A DNA stretch of 64,000 nucleotides, taken from the NCBI GenBank assembly GCA_950295325.1, contig OX485809.1:2916001-2980000 (forward strand), in the 5' to 3' direction. This DNA is from Polytrichum commune. Lineage: Eukaryota > Streptophyta > Polytrichopsida > Polytrichales > Polytrichaceae. Below, in pieces: positions 46,917 to 58,559 of the stretch. Every line of letters begins with the position of its first letter. Position 1 is the first letter of the stretch. The position numbers and the translations under genes are program-made. The notes under the pieces are model-generated. The model worked only from the letters and a program-made list of their open reading frames with translations, searched no databases and was not told the DNA's origin.

Positions 46917-48150
46917 AATTCGTCGATGAAACCTACATTGATTGGCTCCTACTACTCCACTCCAGCCCTCCCCCGTTCGCAATCGATCGGCTCCACGCCG
47001 TCGAACGAAGTAGACGGCAAATCTTCTTGTTAGCGCGACCCCACTCCCACATCACCATCTAGGCCCTCCCTCCTTGCCACTCCTTCCCCTTCCTGTTCCC
47101 ACCTCCACCACATTGCTCCTCCTCCAATTCCCCCCCTCCCAATCCCCCCTACCTAAATCCCTCGCTCCCACACCATCCCCCACTCCTCCTCCACCCCCGA
47201 CCAACCCAACACACCAAAATCACCTCCCCATCCTCCTCCTCCCCATCATCCCCTCACACTCCCACACTCCCACTCTCCCCCGCATCCACAGCTCCCTCGC
47301 TCCCTCGCTCCCACCACCGCCCTAACCCCAACCCCCTCCCCACACAAACTCCCCTCGCCCTCCAAATCGCGCGACACAATTAGGGCACGCCCGCGCACCG
47401 TGGCCCACGAAGCGGCAGCTCGCAAGCTCCCAAGCGGCGCAGCCAGCACCCGCGAAGCGTCGAGCTCCAGAAAGGTGGCCGGCCCACGCCCTCGCAAGCT
47501 CGCTCCCAGCCCGAGCCGATACACACACCCCACCACACCCGCGCGCGCACCAAGGGTTTCCCAACGCACCACCTACTCCTCTCCACCCTCCCGCACCAAC
47601 AACAACAACAACAACAAGCCCCCACACCCCCCCTGCCCCCCACCCCCTCTCCGTCCCTCTCTCCCCTGCTTCACTTCCCTTGTTGTTTCGCCTTTGCGCT
47701 TCCTTGGGCCCCTCTCCCTCTCCCTCTCCCTCTCCCTCTCTCTCCCCCTCTCTCTCTTTCTCCCTGCGTCTGCTGCGCCCATGAGTTCCTTGAAAGGGCT
47801 TCCCAGCCCTGCGAGGCACTAGTAGCTACAGCCCTGCGAGGCACTAGTAGCTACAGCCCTTTGCCTTAGCCTTTAGGGATGATGCCTGCCTCGTAGGCAA
47901 GCGCAGGATAAGAGCAGCGCCCTCTGCGCACGCAGCCTGCCCCCTACCCCCCCCCCCTACTCCTCCTCCTCCTGCTGCTAGCTAACCTTCACTTAACCCT
48001 TCCTTAGCCCTTCCTTAGCCCTCCCTCCCTCCCTCTCCACTCCCTAACTAAGAAGTTAAGCCACTGATGAGGAGGGAGGGGTCTCCTCTCCTCCTCCTCC
48101 TCCTCCTCCTCCTCTCCTCTCCTCTACCACACTACTGCTGCTCTTGTGTG
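46917..48150 (-). promoter_or_regulatory. C/T-rich upstream region of NF-YA
   Basis: On the plus strand this stretch is strongly C- and CT-rich, so the gene's sense strand would be GA/G-rich. It contains (CTCCCT)n near 47707-47760 and (CTC)n at about 48090-48124. A 25-bp tandem duplication (GCCCTGCGAGGCACTAGTAG...) lies at 47806-47855. ORFs on both strands are low-complexity (Pro/Thr/Ser or Gly/Arg) and are not credible genes. Long 5' leaders with uORFs are usual in plant NF-YA genes. Confidence 0.45.
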
Positions 48151-48191
48151 TTAGTGTGCACTAACACTCCATAGTGTTGGTGTATTTGCTA

Positions 48192-48555
48192 CACTAAATG
48201 TGATATTTGGTGTCCCTGTGCTCATGTTTTGGATGGCACTCTGTACTTATGGATAAGTGGACAAGTGGTGTCATGGATGATGGATGGGTTCTTCATCCAT
48301 CCGCCAAAACCCTCCCTTCTCTTGTCTGTGAGGGAATGTTGTCATGGATGGTTGGGATTTGGATGAAAACAACAACACTTGGTAGCTGACAGTATTGCCC
48401 ACATTGTGAATCTATAGTCCCCCCCCCCCCCGAAATTTCTAGGGAATGTCAAGTGATGTTGTGTTGACGTTTTGTGTGGGTGACACGACACCGCGGTTTA
48501 TGATGAATATGGAGCAAGACGGTAGAGTTGGTGACACTAAGTATCATGTTTAGTG
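48192..48555 (-). mobile_element. MITE family T, copy 2
   Basis: Ends CACTAAATGTGATATTTGGT and the inverse (…GTTTAGTG), flanked by TA (48190-48191, 48556-48557). The inner sequence is inverted relative to copy 1. An internal C tract lies at about 48419-48431. Confidence 0.75.
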
Positions 48556-48890
48556 TAGTGTTCTCTTGCTCAACTATATGTCGTCGTTGGAAACAACCCG
48601 AGTAGTGTCACTTACAACACGAAGGTAGAGGGTGCTATATCCAACACTTTCAGCAAAGTAAGTTGTTTTTGGAGTATGTTTGGATTAGTGGTATGCATGA
48701 TCGGTTTACCAAATTGGCTTAGGCATAGTGGAAACCAAAATAAAAATAAAATATCACATCATATGAATATACTACATAATTGTGAAGTCGCTTACCCCTA
48801 GCATCCTAAATCCGTCCATGGACTCCCACTTTTTTCACTGTAAAGCAACTCCCAAAATTGTCTTAGCACTCATCCAAAACTCTTCCATGT

Positions 48891-49168
48891 TGGCCAGTTC
48901 ACACATGGTCCCAAGTCCTAAGTCCTAAGTATGTCATGGATGCCTACATGACAACCCTTTGTGGAGGTGAGGCTTGGAACTTGGGTTGAGTGTTGGTTGA
49001 GCATAAAAGCTAGATCCAACTCTCAACACAAGTCCCGTGGATATTTGCATAAACTAATCAAAATTTGACTTTAACGATAACTAACCACATGTTAATGGTC
49101 TCTCGAGGCTCAACATGTTGGGACTTGCCAACATGAGTGGGACTTGGGACCCCATGTGAACTGGCCCT
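48891..49168. mobile_element. Small TIR element
   Basis: GGCCAGTTCACACATGGTCC (left) and the inverse of GGGCCAGTTCACATGGGGTC (right) form TIRs of about 28 bases around 278 bp. No clean duplication was seen at the borders. Non-coding. Confidence 0.55.
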
Positions 49169-49450
49169 AAATGTAAACCTAACATCATTTGCCATTCCTT
49201 GTGGAATTTGTTGGGGTGTTGTAGGTTTCAATCAACGTCACTTACGAAGTGATTTTCATCCAAATTTGAAACATCCATGACAATATTTCACTACATAAAT
49301 GTTATGATGCATGATATACACCAAACATGGATGAACTTATAAATAACAAGTTTGGCATGACAACTTGTAAACTTAAGTCAAACGAAGTACCATTGGAGAA
49401 GCTACCACGGTGACATAGAAATACCATATGACATTAAATACACTATTGAA
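49165..49450 (+). repeat. MITE family T, partial copy
   Basis: The sequence matches the interior of copy 1 (CATTTGCCATTCCTTGT, GTCACTTACGAAGTGATTTT, CCACGGTGACATAGAAATAC). It lacks a left terminal repeat, and the right end is degraded (ATTAAATACACTATTG). Confidence 0.65.
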
Positions 49451-49701
49451 CGTACCTAATATGCTCCACCTAGCTTAACTTAACTTGGCCCCACTAAAGT
49501 GTAGTGTAGTGTGGTGTGGTGTGTCGTGTCTTAGCCTCACCAACACTAAATCGTTGCTACTTGTACACTTTAAAGTGGTGTATTAAATCTTGAGTGTTAA
49601 TGTATGGGGCAGTCATGTCAAGGTGTATGGTTAAAACTTACTCCCTATAGCTTTATTATTGTTTCATGCCAACTTAATTTCACTATACTTGGAGTATACT
49701 A

Positions 49702-49916
49702 CACTAAATATGATAACTAGTGACACTTACTATTCGTAATTACACATTCCTATATCTTTTTACTATTGATGTATTTTTTCATCAAGTAAAGGTGTTAATG
49801 TTTTACAACGTCTGAACAACTAATCCAACCTTTGTCGGTTGAAAATGAGATGTACACTAAACACTTAGAGTTGTGTAATTCCAAATAGTAAGTGACACTA
49901 AATATCATATTTAGTG
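49702..49916. mobile_element. MITE family T, internally deleted copy 3
   Basis: Ends CACTAAATATGATAACTAGT and the inverse (…ATATTTAGTG), with TA on both sides (49700-49701, 49917-49918). Only 215 bp, so the interior has been lost. It lies within a unit of the surrounding tandem repeat. Confidence 0.75.
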
Positions 49917-51039
49917 TAGTGACATTCGCACTTGGCCACTAAAGTGTTGTGTGTTGTTGTTATAGCCTCACTCGTGCCCACACTAGGTTGTTGCTACCCA
50001 TACACTTTGAAGTGGTGTATGGAGTCTCGAGTTCTCATATGTACTAGGGCAACCATGTTAGGGGGTATGATATGTTTATTGCCTATTTAACCCAACTTAA
50101 TGTCGCTAATTTAGTTTGGGGCTTATGACACTAATGTTGGGTTCAGATTTGTTGCACGTCCCTTGGCTTATTCCCTCCCTCTCCCTTTCTATCGTATCTA
50201 TTGCCATAGTGTATACTATCTATCCTCCCCTTAATTTAACTCGGCCCCACTAAAGGTTGTGTGTTGTGTTGTAAGCTTCTCATTCACTCACACCTGCACT
50301 AAGTTGTTGATACTTATACAAATGTAAAGTGGCGTGTAGATTCTACAATGTTTAAAGTACATGGCATCCATGTTAGGGTCCAGCTACACATCTTGGTGAA
50401 GGGTCCAGTTAGAGAAAGTAACCACTAAAATTAGTTATATTATGCATACGTGATCCAGTTAAGAGAGTTAGCTAACATATGAGGTAGCTAAACTATGTGA
50501 GAGATAATTTATCTCAAGGTTGCACCACCTAGTTAAAATTAAGGTCTAAATAAAAGTTATAAAATTAGAAGTTAGCTAACTTTTGGGACCTTGCTTTTGC
50601 GAGGAATTCTTAACTCACCCATACCCATGTTGCTAACTAACTTTTACAGATGAGTAGCCCATGTTTTTTGTTTTGAATGCCCGCCTTCATTTCCCCATCT
50701 CTTCTTGGGTTTAGTTCGAGGTGGATCACACTATTTCTTGCATCGTCCTACATTAGCATACATTTTAAAATTTAAAATTTTTAGTGATTAAAATATGCTA
50801 AATATGTTTTAAATGTTTGAATTTACAATACTTAATATTATTTCATTATTTTAATACTAATCAAACACAAATGGTGTGGGCCACAAAAATATAATGTATT
50901 ATAGTTAGTGTCATGTTCAAAACTTGGGGCAAGTTGAGCAGGTGTACCTTTGGTCAATGCTAACCGGGATGTGCGGCTCTGCAATTGGTCAGCTTGCATA
51001 TGAGTTGCCATATTGGGCTCCATGTTTCATCTTTGCATG

Positions 51040-51234
51040 TGCCAAAATGTAGTTTCCACACGTATCCCCTTTATGAAAAACATTGAAACAATATTTAAAA
51101 TCCCCAAGATAAACATCAAGCACGCATTTGAGGAAATTATTGTTATTAACATACAATATGCTATGTCCATAATCCTACACAAAAGGAGAATAGAAAACAA
51201 CGAGCCACTACCAACAGATACACAACTACCATAA
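51040..51234 (+). pseudogene. 3' tail fragment of the RNase H/RLE retroelement
   Basis: The ORF tail here (KIPKINIKHAFEE, INIQYAMSIILHKRR, IENNEPLP) matches the C-terminus of the 16.96-kb copy (KIPMVTIKNTFKN, IAIQYAMSILLHKRR, LENHQPLP). Only about 60 codons remain. A 5'-truncated copy is expected of target-primed reverse transcription. Downstream bases do not match the other copy. Confidence 0.8.
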
Positions 51235-51921
51235 TAACCTCAAATACCCGCCAACAAATTAATAATTAAGATGAAAAGAAAATATTAAATGTCAACGATA
51301 GCTAAGGAACCACTCCAACCCAAGCTAGGGTTGTGGGCCATAATCTCATGACAAGCAAAACCACATAGCACATGCCAAGTCACTAACATTAGAACACAAC
51401 GTCCATACGAGGCATCCACCTTGATTACCCCGATAACTATAGTGCCCACCCCGAGAGGGGTTAGTAGTCATGCACCACTGTTATTATGCCCAGAGGGTAT
51501 AATATCAAGGGTGGGTCGAACGGGCATTTTAATCACACTGACATGTGGTCAACATTTCTTCTCTCTCTCTCTCTCTCCCTTAGTTTCCACACGGGATACA
51601 AGTGGTCATGATGAATGGGAGCATGTCACGTGGCAAATTTTAAGTAGGAAAATAATTATTGTGTTGGAATAGAGAGCCCTTTATGGTAGTTGATTTCACT
51701 AAGAGCGTCCCCACCAGGTTGGGTACCTGGCAGGTGAACAACACTCCGGGTATATCGCTGCCGGGGCCACCAAGTCCCAACATCCATCATTCACCGCTAT
51801 CTGGTAAAAGGGTCCCGGGGCGGGCATTTTAGAGGAGTTTACTGGGTATTTTCACCTCGGTTACCGAGCTTCCCACGCCAACGCCATCGCCCATATTTCC
51901 TTTCTTTGGATTTATTCTAAT

Positions 51922-52056
51922 ATGTCAGCAAGGGGAGAAGATGTGGCTGCAACGGGTGGGAGGACAAAGAAGGGCAAGAACTTCTGCCCGGAGGAGGAAG
52001 AAGTATTTAATGTAGGGGTATTATGTCTAGATGTTAGATTTGAACACGCCGTTTAA
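51922..52056 (+). pseudogene. Harbinger Myb/SANT-like ORF, truncated
   Basis: The 44-codon frame has KKGKNFCPEEEEVFNVGVLC and LDVRFEHAV. It recalls the GKNFTPEED(E)..L..AWLN...D start of plant Harbinger-associated Myb-like proteins. It stops at 52056, well short of a complete domain. Confidence 0.5.
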
Positions 52057-52538
52057 TTATATAATTCCCTAATATGGTGTATTATTATGATGTCTTACTA
52101 TAGTTATAACTCACATAAGATTATTTTTTCAACCCTATGTTCATTATAAAAAATTAGCTCACCCTATTTTGTGTTTAAGGATTGCCTATGTTCATTACAA
52201 AATTCATTTGACATGCAATGAGAACCAAATCTACTGGGATTTAAGAAACCTATGGACCCCAACTGCACTACCTGGGGTCTTTGTTTTTTACTTTCTACTT
52301 AATTTAATACACACTTTTACTTTTTAAATTGACATTTTTACATTTAGGGTCACACTTTTAAATACACACTTTTACATTTACTTTTAATACTTTTAAATTG
52401 AAAAGTAAAGTAAAAGCTTTTACAAGTAACTATATAATGAGGATTTTTTATTTATTAAAATATATCCAAAGTATTTAGTGCCTTACATTCTACTACCTTA
52501 CATTCTATTAGTCTATAACCATTCATTTTATTGCAAAG

Positions 52539-52802
52539 ATGGTTGAGCTTGAGATACATGAGGCAAAAAAACCTAGAATTACACAAGTCATTGCTCTTAA
52601 CTTCATAGAATCTACAAAGATTTTAGAGTTAGTTTATGATTCAAATACAAAAGGTTGTAAAACTCCTGGACACACTCAGAAGTTGTATGATCGTTTGTAT
52701 GTTATTCCGTGTACAAAAACCCTAGAGTGGCATTATTTCCATAAAACATTTATGGACGCAACATTTAGGGTAGAATTGACTGTTCATACTAAACAACAAT
52801 AG
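52539..52802 (+). CDS. Uncharacterised 87-codon ORF inside the inner Harbinger element
   Basis: MVELEIHEAKKPRITQVIAL begins this frame; no known motif is visible. It could be a remnant of the C-terminal part of the element's Myb-like protein or be incidental. Low confidence that it is a gene. Confidence 0.15.
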   Translation: MVELEIHEAKKPRITQVIALNFIESTKILELVYDSNTKGCKTPGHTQKLYDRLYVIPCTKTLEWHYFHKTFMDATFRVELTVHTKQQ

Positions 52803-53559
52803 TATGTTCATTATTGCCCCCACATGAATTGGATTTGCTAATTATCTCGTATTAGTGTAGTGTTTTATTTCATTCCCGGGCGGGGCAATAAAATTTGTGC
52901 AGTGAAACTGGGCAAAAAATATATTCTCAGGCAGGGCATCGGGCAGGGCTTCAGGGCCTGCTTATCCCGGGAGGGGGTCAGCCTCGGAGCGGGTCTGCAA
53001 GCCGGTATGTACTGGGGCTAGTGGGCCTCAGGGGATGTGCCGGGCATCCCACACTGTGCCGGGGCTGCCACCGAGGCCATTATGCCCGGGGCGGTGCCCG
53101 GGCTAGTGGGGATGCTCTAACTCACTTTGTTAGCTAATTCTCCTATGCAAACGGTGTAGCCATGATTTTAGTTAGTTAATCCTCACTAACGCGTTGGTAA
53201 GCTAACCCTCATTTCCTCACAAGTTAGCTGATTTTCTTAATTAGGTGGTGCAGTTGGACCCTTAGAGTGTATGGTAAAGACATGCCCCCCCCCCCACTCA
53301 CCCTAGACATTTATTGTTCGTCCTCACTTAATTTCACTATATTAATTTGGGGCTTCTAATGCTATTAATGAGTTCCAATTTTGTAGGACGTGCCCTAACT
53401 CCCTCCCTCCTTCCCTCCCTAGTATTTGTTGTTGTAGTGTATACTAGCTATGCTCCCCTTGACTTAACTTGGCCCCACTACAATGTTGTGTTGTGTTGTG
53501 TTGTAGCCTTGCTCGTTCGCTCACACCCACACTAAGTTGTTGTTATTTGTACAGTAAAA

Positions 53560-53592
53560 AGTGGTGTGTGTGTGTGTGTGCGCGCGCGCGTA
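53560..53592. repeat. (TG)n-(CG)n alternating purine-pyrimidine tract
   Basis: GTGGTGTGTGTGTGTGTGTG passes directly into CGCGCGCGCG. Such sequence can adopt Z-DNA, but no function is implied. Confidence 0.8.
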
Positions 53593-53640
53593 GGCCTGAG
53601 TGTTTGTGTAAGGGGGTGTAAGCCATATTTTTGGTCATGG

Positions 53641-54757
53641 CCCAACCGATGTGGGCAAATTTAAATTTTTAATGGCTTTCATTTGATGTTTGGTAGTTGG
53701 GATTTTATTCATAATTGGATTAGGAGGCTATTGCATTGATAAGTTGGTTGTTACCCATAACACTTTCATCCCCTCCTTACTGATAAGGAGAAGGTTAGCC
53801 AAGGAAGAAGCAAGCAATATTCATAAGTAGAATCAGGCATAGTCTCACCATAGAATAGCAATAAACTCTTATATGAACACTGAAGTTGAGTGATTGAATT
53901 TGGGTGTGTAGGCAATAGGCGAATCCCAAGTGAGATGCTTGAGGATAGGAAGTTAGTATGACGGGAGCCAAGGGTTTCGGAGTCCTAAATTTTCTTATTA
54001 AACTTTGATATGAGAGTGAATGTATGTGTTATTTATGCAATTGTCTAGATGCATAGAATGTTGATAGTTGAACTCTATAATTGGAATTGAGTGAAGTTGT
54101 GGCACGTGTAAAAGAGAAGGTTTTGGGTAACCGATCACATAGGTCCTTCGAATGGTGTTGATTGTTGAGCCCAAAACCATGAGTCTATAGTTTGAGCATC
54201 AAGCCTATTACAACGCAAGGCATGTCTTTCGATATCCATTCTTCACCACGATCCATCACACCCATGTACGTGTACGATACAAACAAATGCGACCCAATTA
54301 GGCCACACACCTTTTACACTACTCATTTCACAATAAAGTTATCCGTAATAAAAAAATACTCTGGATGCAGGGTAGAAGCCAAGTTTGGACCCCTGAGATG
54401 CACATCTACGTTTATTATTAAGAGACCAACACTCGTACGTCAAACACCTCTATTCTTTATAACCATGGGGTCAGGCTTTCAAGACCTCTAGTTTGTCTCC
54501 ATTGGGCTTGATTCCAGAGATTAGGTCATGACCCGCCCCCACCCGCCCCCACCCACCCCTAGCCTTCTCTCTCCAACCTTCATCTCTCCATTGCTTGTGC
54601 CTCCATTGGATCTCCCGGCTTATGGGGTGTGTGTGAGATGCCATGAGGAGTTATGAGCTCTGTGAAGAAGCCGGGGGTGGTTTTGGCTGCCATGAGTTAA
54701 TTGATTGATAGGCCTCCTCAAGCTCGGCCGGCTGGCTATGGAGTTTCCATTGCTCAT
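53641..54757. other. Intergenic, no gene seen
   Basis: Short ORFs without motifs. A C/A-rich CACCCGCCCC run lies near 54536. Confidence 0.55.
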
Positions 54758-54971
54758 ACCAGGGCCACACCGGTAGGCCCAACCAGAAACACTAGCCCTA
54801 CGTATTCTTCGGGAATACAGGGCTGGGATTTCAGATGGCTGGAGCTGCAGGCTACCCGCCTTCTTCCAGCCACTCCAGCCATATGAAATCCCAGCCCTGT
54901 ATTCCCGGAGAATACGTAGGGCTGGTGTTTCTGTCTACTGGAGCTGCTGGGGTTTTTGGTGTGGCCCTGGT
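54758..54971. repeat. 214-bp long hairpin (MITE or miRNA-precursor-like)
   Basis: Outer arms ACCAGGGCCACACC pair with GGTGTGGCCCTGGT. The inner arms share AGAAACAC(T/C)AGCCCTACGT and GGGAATACAGGGCTGGGATT, giving near-perfect pairing over more than 60 bases. A short loop lies near 54,850-54,868. ORFs through both arms (54701-54886, 54835-55185) look incidental. Confidence 0.7.
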
Positions 54972-55063
54972 ATCATGCACCAACATCTTCGACAACCCCC
55001 TCCCAGATACTCCAAGTCGGTGGCACGCATCAGGTTGGTTTTGGTGCGCCATTTGTTGCATCC

Positions 55064-55135
55064 ATAACATTATTCAAATTCATAACAATGAACTTGTGGG
55101 ACTGACAATATTCCACGGAATATTTTCCACATTCA
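55064..55135 (+). mobile_element. Half copy of MITE family M
   Basis: ATAACATTATTCAAATTCAT and GGGACTGACAATATTCCAC match one arm of the family; the second arm is missing. Confidence 0.7.
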
Positions 55136-55291
55136 CTTTAGTTACAACCAACGCTCCTTGTTTAGGTTTCGTATTTGGGATTTGAATATTGCCCCAAGCA
55201 ATCAGGCAACATTCTTGGGAGGTAACTCAAAGTCCTAGAATTTGTCAAATTGTTCCACAAGTTAGGTTTGATTTATGCTAGGATCCCCAAG

Positions 55292-55690
55292 GAATATAGA
55301 TAGATAGATAGAAAGTCCGGTCCCTTTTTAGCAAGAGGAAGGCGTGAATAAAGTGTTCGTTCGTAATGTCAATGACCCGATGCCCACTGGACAAGGGGAC
55401 ATTGGGGCAATACTACTCTCCCCTTTCGAGGATGGGCACTATAGTGACACACTATACTAGTTCCTAGCTAGCCACTAGTGCCTTGAAGATACCGGACATG
55501 GTATCCCCCCAAAGGGCTTTGAGGTACCCATACAACAAGGTCCAAGGACCCCCCACCATAGTTGGGTGGACTAAGGTGGTGAGCACCACGCCGGCATGGG
55601 AAATAAAACCCACAACCTCCTCATTGGGGGCCATGAGCCTTAACCACCAAGCCAAGGCCCGTGGTGCCTTGAATATAGATAGATAGATAG
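55292..55690 (-). mobile_element. tRNA-derived SINE, full length
   Basis: Minus-strand head at about 55668, tail of TATC repeats at about 55299. It is nearly identical in layout to the 7.2-kb copy. GAATATAGATAGATAGATAG occurs at 55292 and again at 55671, a likely target-site duplication merging with a GATA microsatellite. Confidence 0.83.
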
Positions 55691-55724
55691 ATAGACATAC
55701 ATACATACATACATACATACATAT
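55674..55724. repeat. (GATA)n-(CATA)n microsatellite
   Basis: GATAGATAGATAGATAG continues into CATACATACATACATAC, adjoining the SINE. Confidence 0.85.
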
Positions 55725-56125
55725 GTAGGAAACTAGTGCGCACTTGTGCGTTTTGTACTATGGCCTTGAAGGGTTGCAAATTCTGGAGGAATTTCATGTA
55801 GATTTGTACACTTTTGGATATGACCCAAAAGGCCTACCAATTTTTTTTGGTGGGTAGGGGGGTGTATTTTGCGAGTATTGGTCAAGGCCCCGAAGGGTGG
55901 CCAATTTCTTTGTGAAAGTAGAGCTTCTGCATGTGTCCCCAATTTTCCTTTGCTAGGATTTGATTGTAAGCTTGTTGGACTTTGCTCTTAAGTGGGGAGG
56001 ATGTTGCTTTCACCCTGGTGGATTTGGTGAACTTCTTGTCCCCTCCCCATGCTCATACAAACATGACTAGGAGAGGGTGAGGCACGTAGCACGCGGGTGT
56101 AAAAAACATTATTATTATTATTATT

Positions 56126-56161
<36 letters not shown>

Positions 56162-58559
56162 ATTAGCAAACTTCTTGTGTAGCTTGATGGTTGTCCAGTG
56201 GGAAGTTGGTGCATAAAGCATGAAATGTGCTAAATTTAGCCCATTGAGATTGTCCAAGCTTGCTAGAATTTCTATATGCATGCTGAAAGTTGTCTTTGCT
56301 TCCTGGAATGTTCTTCATTATGTTTATTTTGTGTATTGTTCTTCTTGTGATTTGCTTAAAGCCTCTTGAGTTTAGTTTAGTTTAGTTTTTTTTTTTTGCT
56401 TGTTGACATATACATGGGATTTTAAAACATACGGCGTTGTGTTTGTAAGTGTTAAATATTTTGTTCCGCCACACGTTAAGCATCAGTTGAGGATTAAACT
56501 AGGTGGTAATGGGGAGTGACAAATTCTCAACCAGTTTTAAGGAACTCATGTGAAACTATTTATATAATGTGTTCATACCAAGTGTTTTATTATTTGGAGG
56601 TGAGCATGAGCCCATATATTGTATCTCAACTAACTCCATGTGCATTTACGGTGTATCTTTCTTTCATTTTGAGGCCTCTTATTTTTCTCGCATGTGTGTG
56701 TAGATTGTTGACGACTTTGGACAAAGTTGCCATTATGGGAGTAATGTACTTGCATGCTCAAATTGAATGCTTGAATTGAATGGTATGATTGCAATCTCTA
56801 GGCGTGGACATGAATTGGAACTTTGAGGTACCCGCACGGGGGTGGCCCGGACCTAACCTACACACTTGAGGGTCTAGATGTTGCATACATCCCGAACCTC
56901 CCTAACAATATGGTGGTGCGATACATCTTTCCATGTGTGTTGTAAGGATGCAACCCATAGCAATGTTTCGTGTCACATCGTGTGCAACCTCCATGGTTTT
57001 AACCACGAATGGAGATGGTTAATCCCTAAACTCCTAATCATCCCTCTTACCGTGTTTGTAAGCATTGTCTAAAACCATTTAAAGGTTGTAGACATATGGG
57101 GTTGGTTTGAGAACGAATTTTTCACAAAGTTCAACTACTTGCATTTGAGCGTCTTAAAAACCAAGATGATGTATACTCTAGATGTTTCGGTTTACTTGCA
57201 AGTGACCCCTTTCCCTAGTTTGAGCACCAAAGGTGTAACTAAACTTTAAAACACATTGAAGGAGGCAACTACGGTGATATGGACCCCACTATCTTAGCTA
57301 CTAGTGTTGTGTGCATCCCTCCCAAGGTGGGAAAGAAAGAAAAGAAAAAGTAACACATGTAGATGTGATTTTGAGCTTGTTCGCCCTACTTTGCGCATGA
57401 CTCCCTCCCAAGGTTGGATTGTACCTCTCGGACGAGTGTCAAAGTCTTCACAATGACCATGAGTAGTGCCTAGAGCGAGAAGGGGTTCTGCTATAGGGTT
57501 GTGCTTTTCATACAAGTAGTGAGAAAAACTTAAGTTACAATTTCCTTCGATTGCAAGTTGTGGGTGTTCATTTGGTGATGCAACCTTCTATCAGTTGTAT
57601 GGGTTGTACGAGGTGCTGAAGTTTGATTGGACTTCGTATTCTAAATACACCGAGCTTATGGGGATAACGCCATGAGAGAGTTGTTTTCATAATAACGTCT
57701 TGCAAGAGGAGACATTGAAGGATCATCTTTGAGATGGATTGAATGAGGTGAAGATTGGAAGGTCCGACCCAAATGGGAGGTCGAGTGCATGTTTTTGGAG
57801 CAATGTGGTATTGGAAGAATTAAAGCAAAGAGATGGCTATGCATGTAAGAATTTATTTAAAAGGAGGTAAGCTGCACATGAAGAGGTGCATGGATACCAC
57901 CAATTTGGAAAATTGGTAACATGTCATCATCCGTTTCCACCAATACAACAACCTCCACGCCGGTCGTCACTTTGTCCGTCTACATAGAGAAGGTTCTCAA
58001 TGCACTTTTGAAGAAATATCGTAGGTGATGACAAACCTTTAACTAAAGGGGAGTGTTTAACATCGCAAGCACACTTCATGATAGCTATAACATAGGTATT
58101 AGAGGGATATAGTGAGGCTATAGACAGTCTTTTAGTTGCAAGATACAAGAGTAGCAATATAAAGGGAATGAATGTTAAGATTTTTAACACCAAGATAGTG
58201 GTGAAGATGGGGATGATGGACAAAGAATACAAGAAGAAAAAGGTGGCCGAGTTGTTTGGTATGAAGTGAAGGCACATGTGGAAATTTTTCACATGTGTGG
58301 GTGGTGGTGTGAGAGTAAACCTCTACTTGGTGTAAATATACACTTCAAACCATTATCCCTTGTAATTTGTGAATCAACCTCGAAAAATGATGCGAACATA
58401 TGATGTCCACTTAAGCTAACCCAAATGTATGTGCTTTGCAATGATAATCATAGATGTACTAATATCTCAAGAAGATTTGAATGCATACTTGAATTCCATG
58501 TGCAAGCATTGTTTATTGTGCATCCAATTGGGACCAATCTCATATGTTACACCTAGATA
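55725..58559. other. Intergenic, no gene seen
   Basis: A (TTA)n-(TTG)n microsatellite at 56107-56163 explains the Asn-rich ORF 55988-56281. Short ORFs elsewhere have no motifs. Confidence 0.55.

Larger units (their letters stand above)
51703..53117 (+). mobile_element. Inner PIF/Harbinger-like element
   Basis: TIRs GAGCGTCCCCACCAG (left) and GAGCATCCCCACTAG (inverted, right) are flanked by TAA (51700-51702, 53118-53120). GAGCATC(C/T)CCA is a common PIF/Harbinger terminus in plants. Both subterminal regions are GC-rich (GCCCGGG). The 1415-bp element keeps a remnant of the Harbinger Myb-like ORF but no transposase. Confidence 0.8.
50376..53261. mobile_element. Outer PIF/Harbinger-like element, nested
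   Basis: TIRs GGGTCCAGCTACAC (left) and GGGTCCAACTGCAC (inverted, right) are flanked by TTA (50373-50375, 53262-53264), a TWA duplication. The neighbouring tandem unit reads CATGTTAGGGGGTATGATAT, matching the sequence obtained on excising the element. The 2886-bp length includes the inner element at 51703-53117. A retroelement 3' fragment (51040-51234) also lies within it. Confidence 0.75.
49480..53640 (+). repeat. Tandem repeat units broken up by transposons
   Basis: Units starting near CTTAACTTGGCCCCACTA occur at about 49482, 49929, 50236 and 53463. Each continues through GTTGT(G)TTGTAGCCT, ACACTAAGTTGTTG and a GTGGTGTGT-like stretch. When the transposons at 49702-49916 and 50376-53261 are removed, spacings fall to about 230-340 bp. 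No coding signal. Confidence 0.65.

Noticed and set aside
47246-47822. Several overlapping ORFs of 80-165 codons on both strands
   Set aside because: They are low-complexity translations (Gly/Arg/Glu on one strand, Pro/Ser/Thr on the other) of a C/T-rich tract, with no domain or splice context.
55988-56281. Asn-rich 97-codon minus ORF
   Set aside because: The Asn run is the translation of a (TTA/TTG)n microsatellite.
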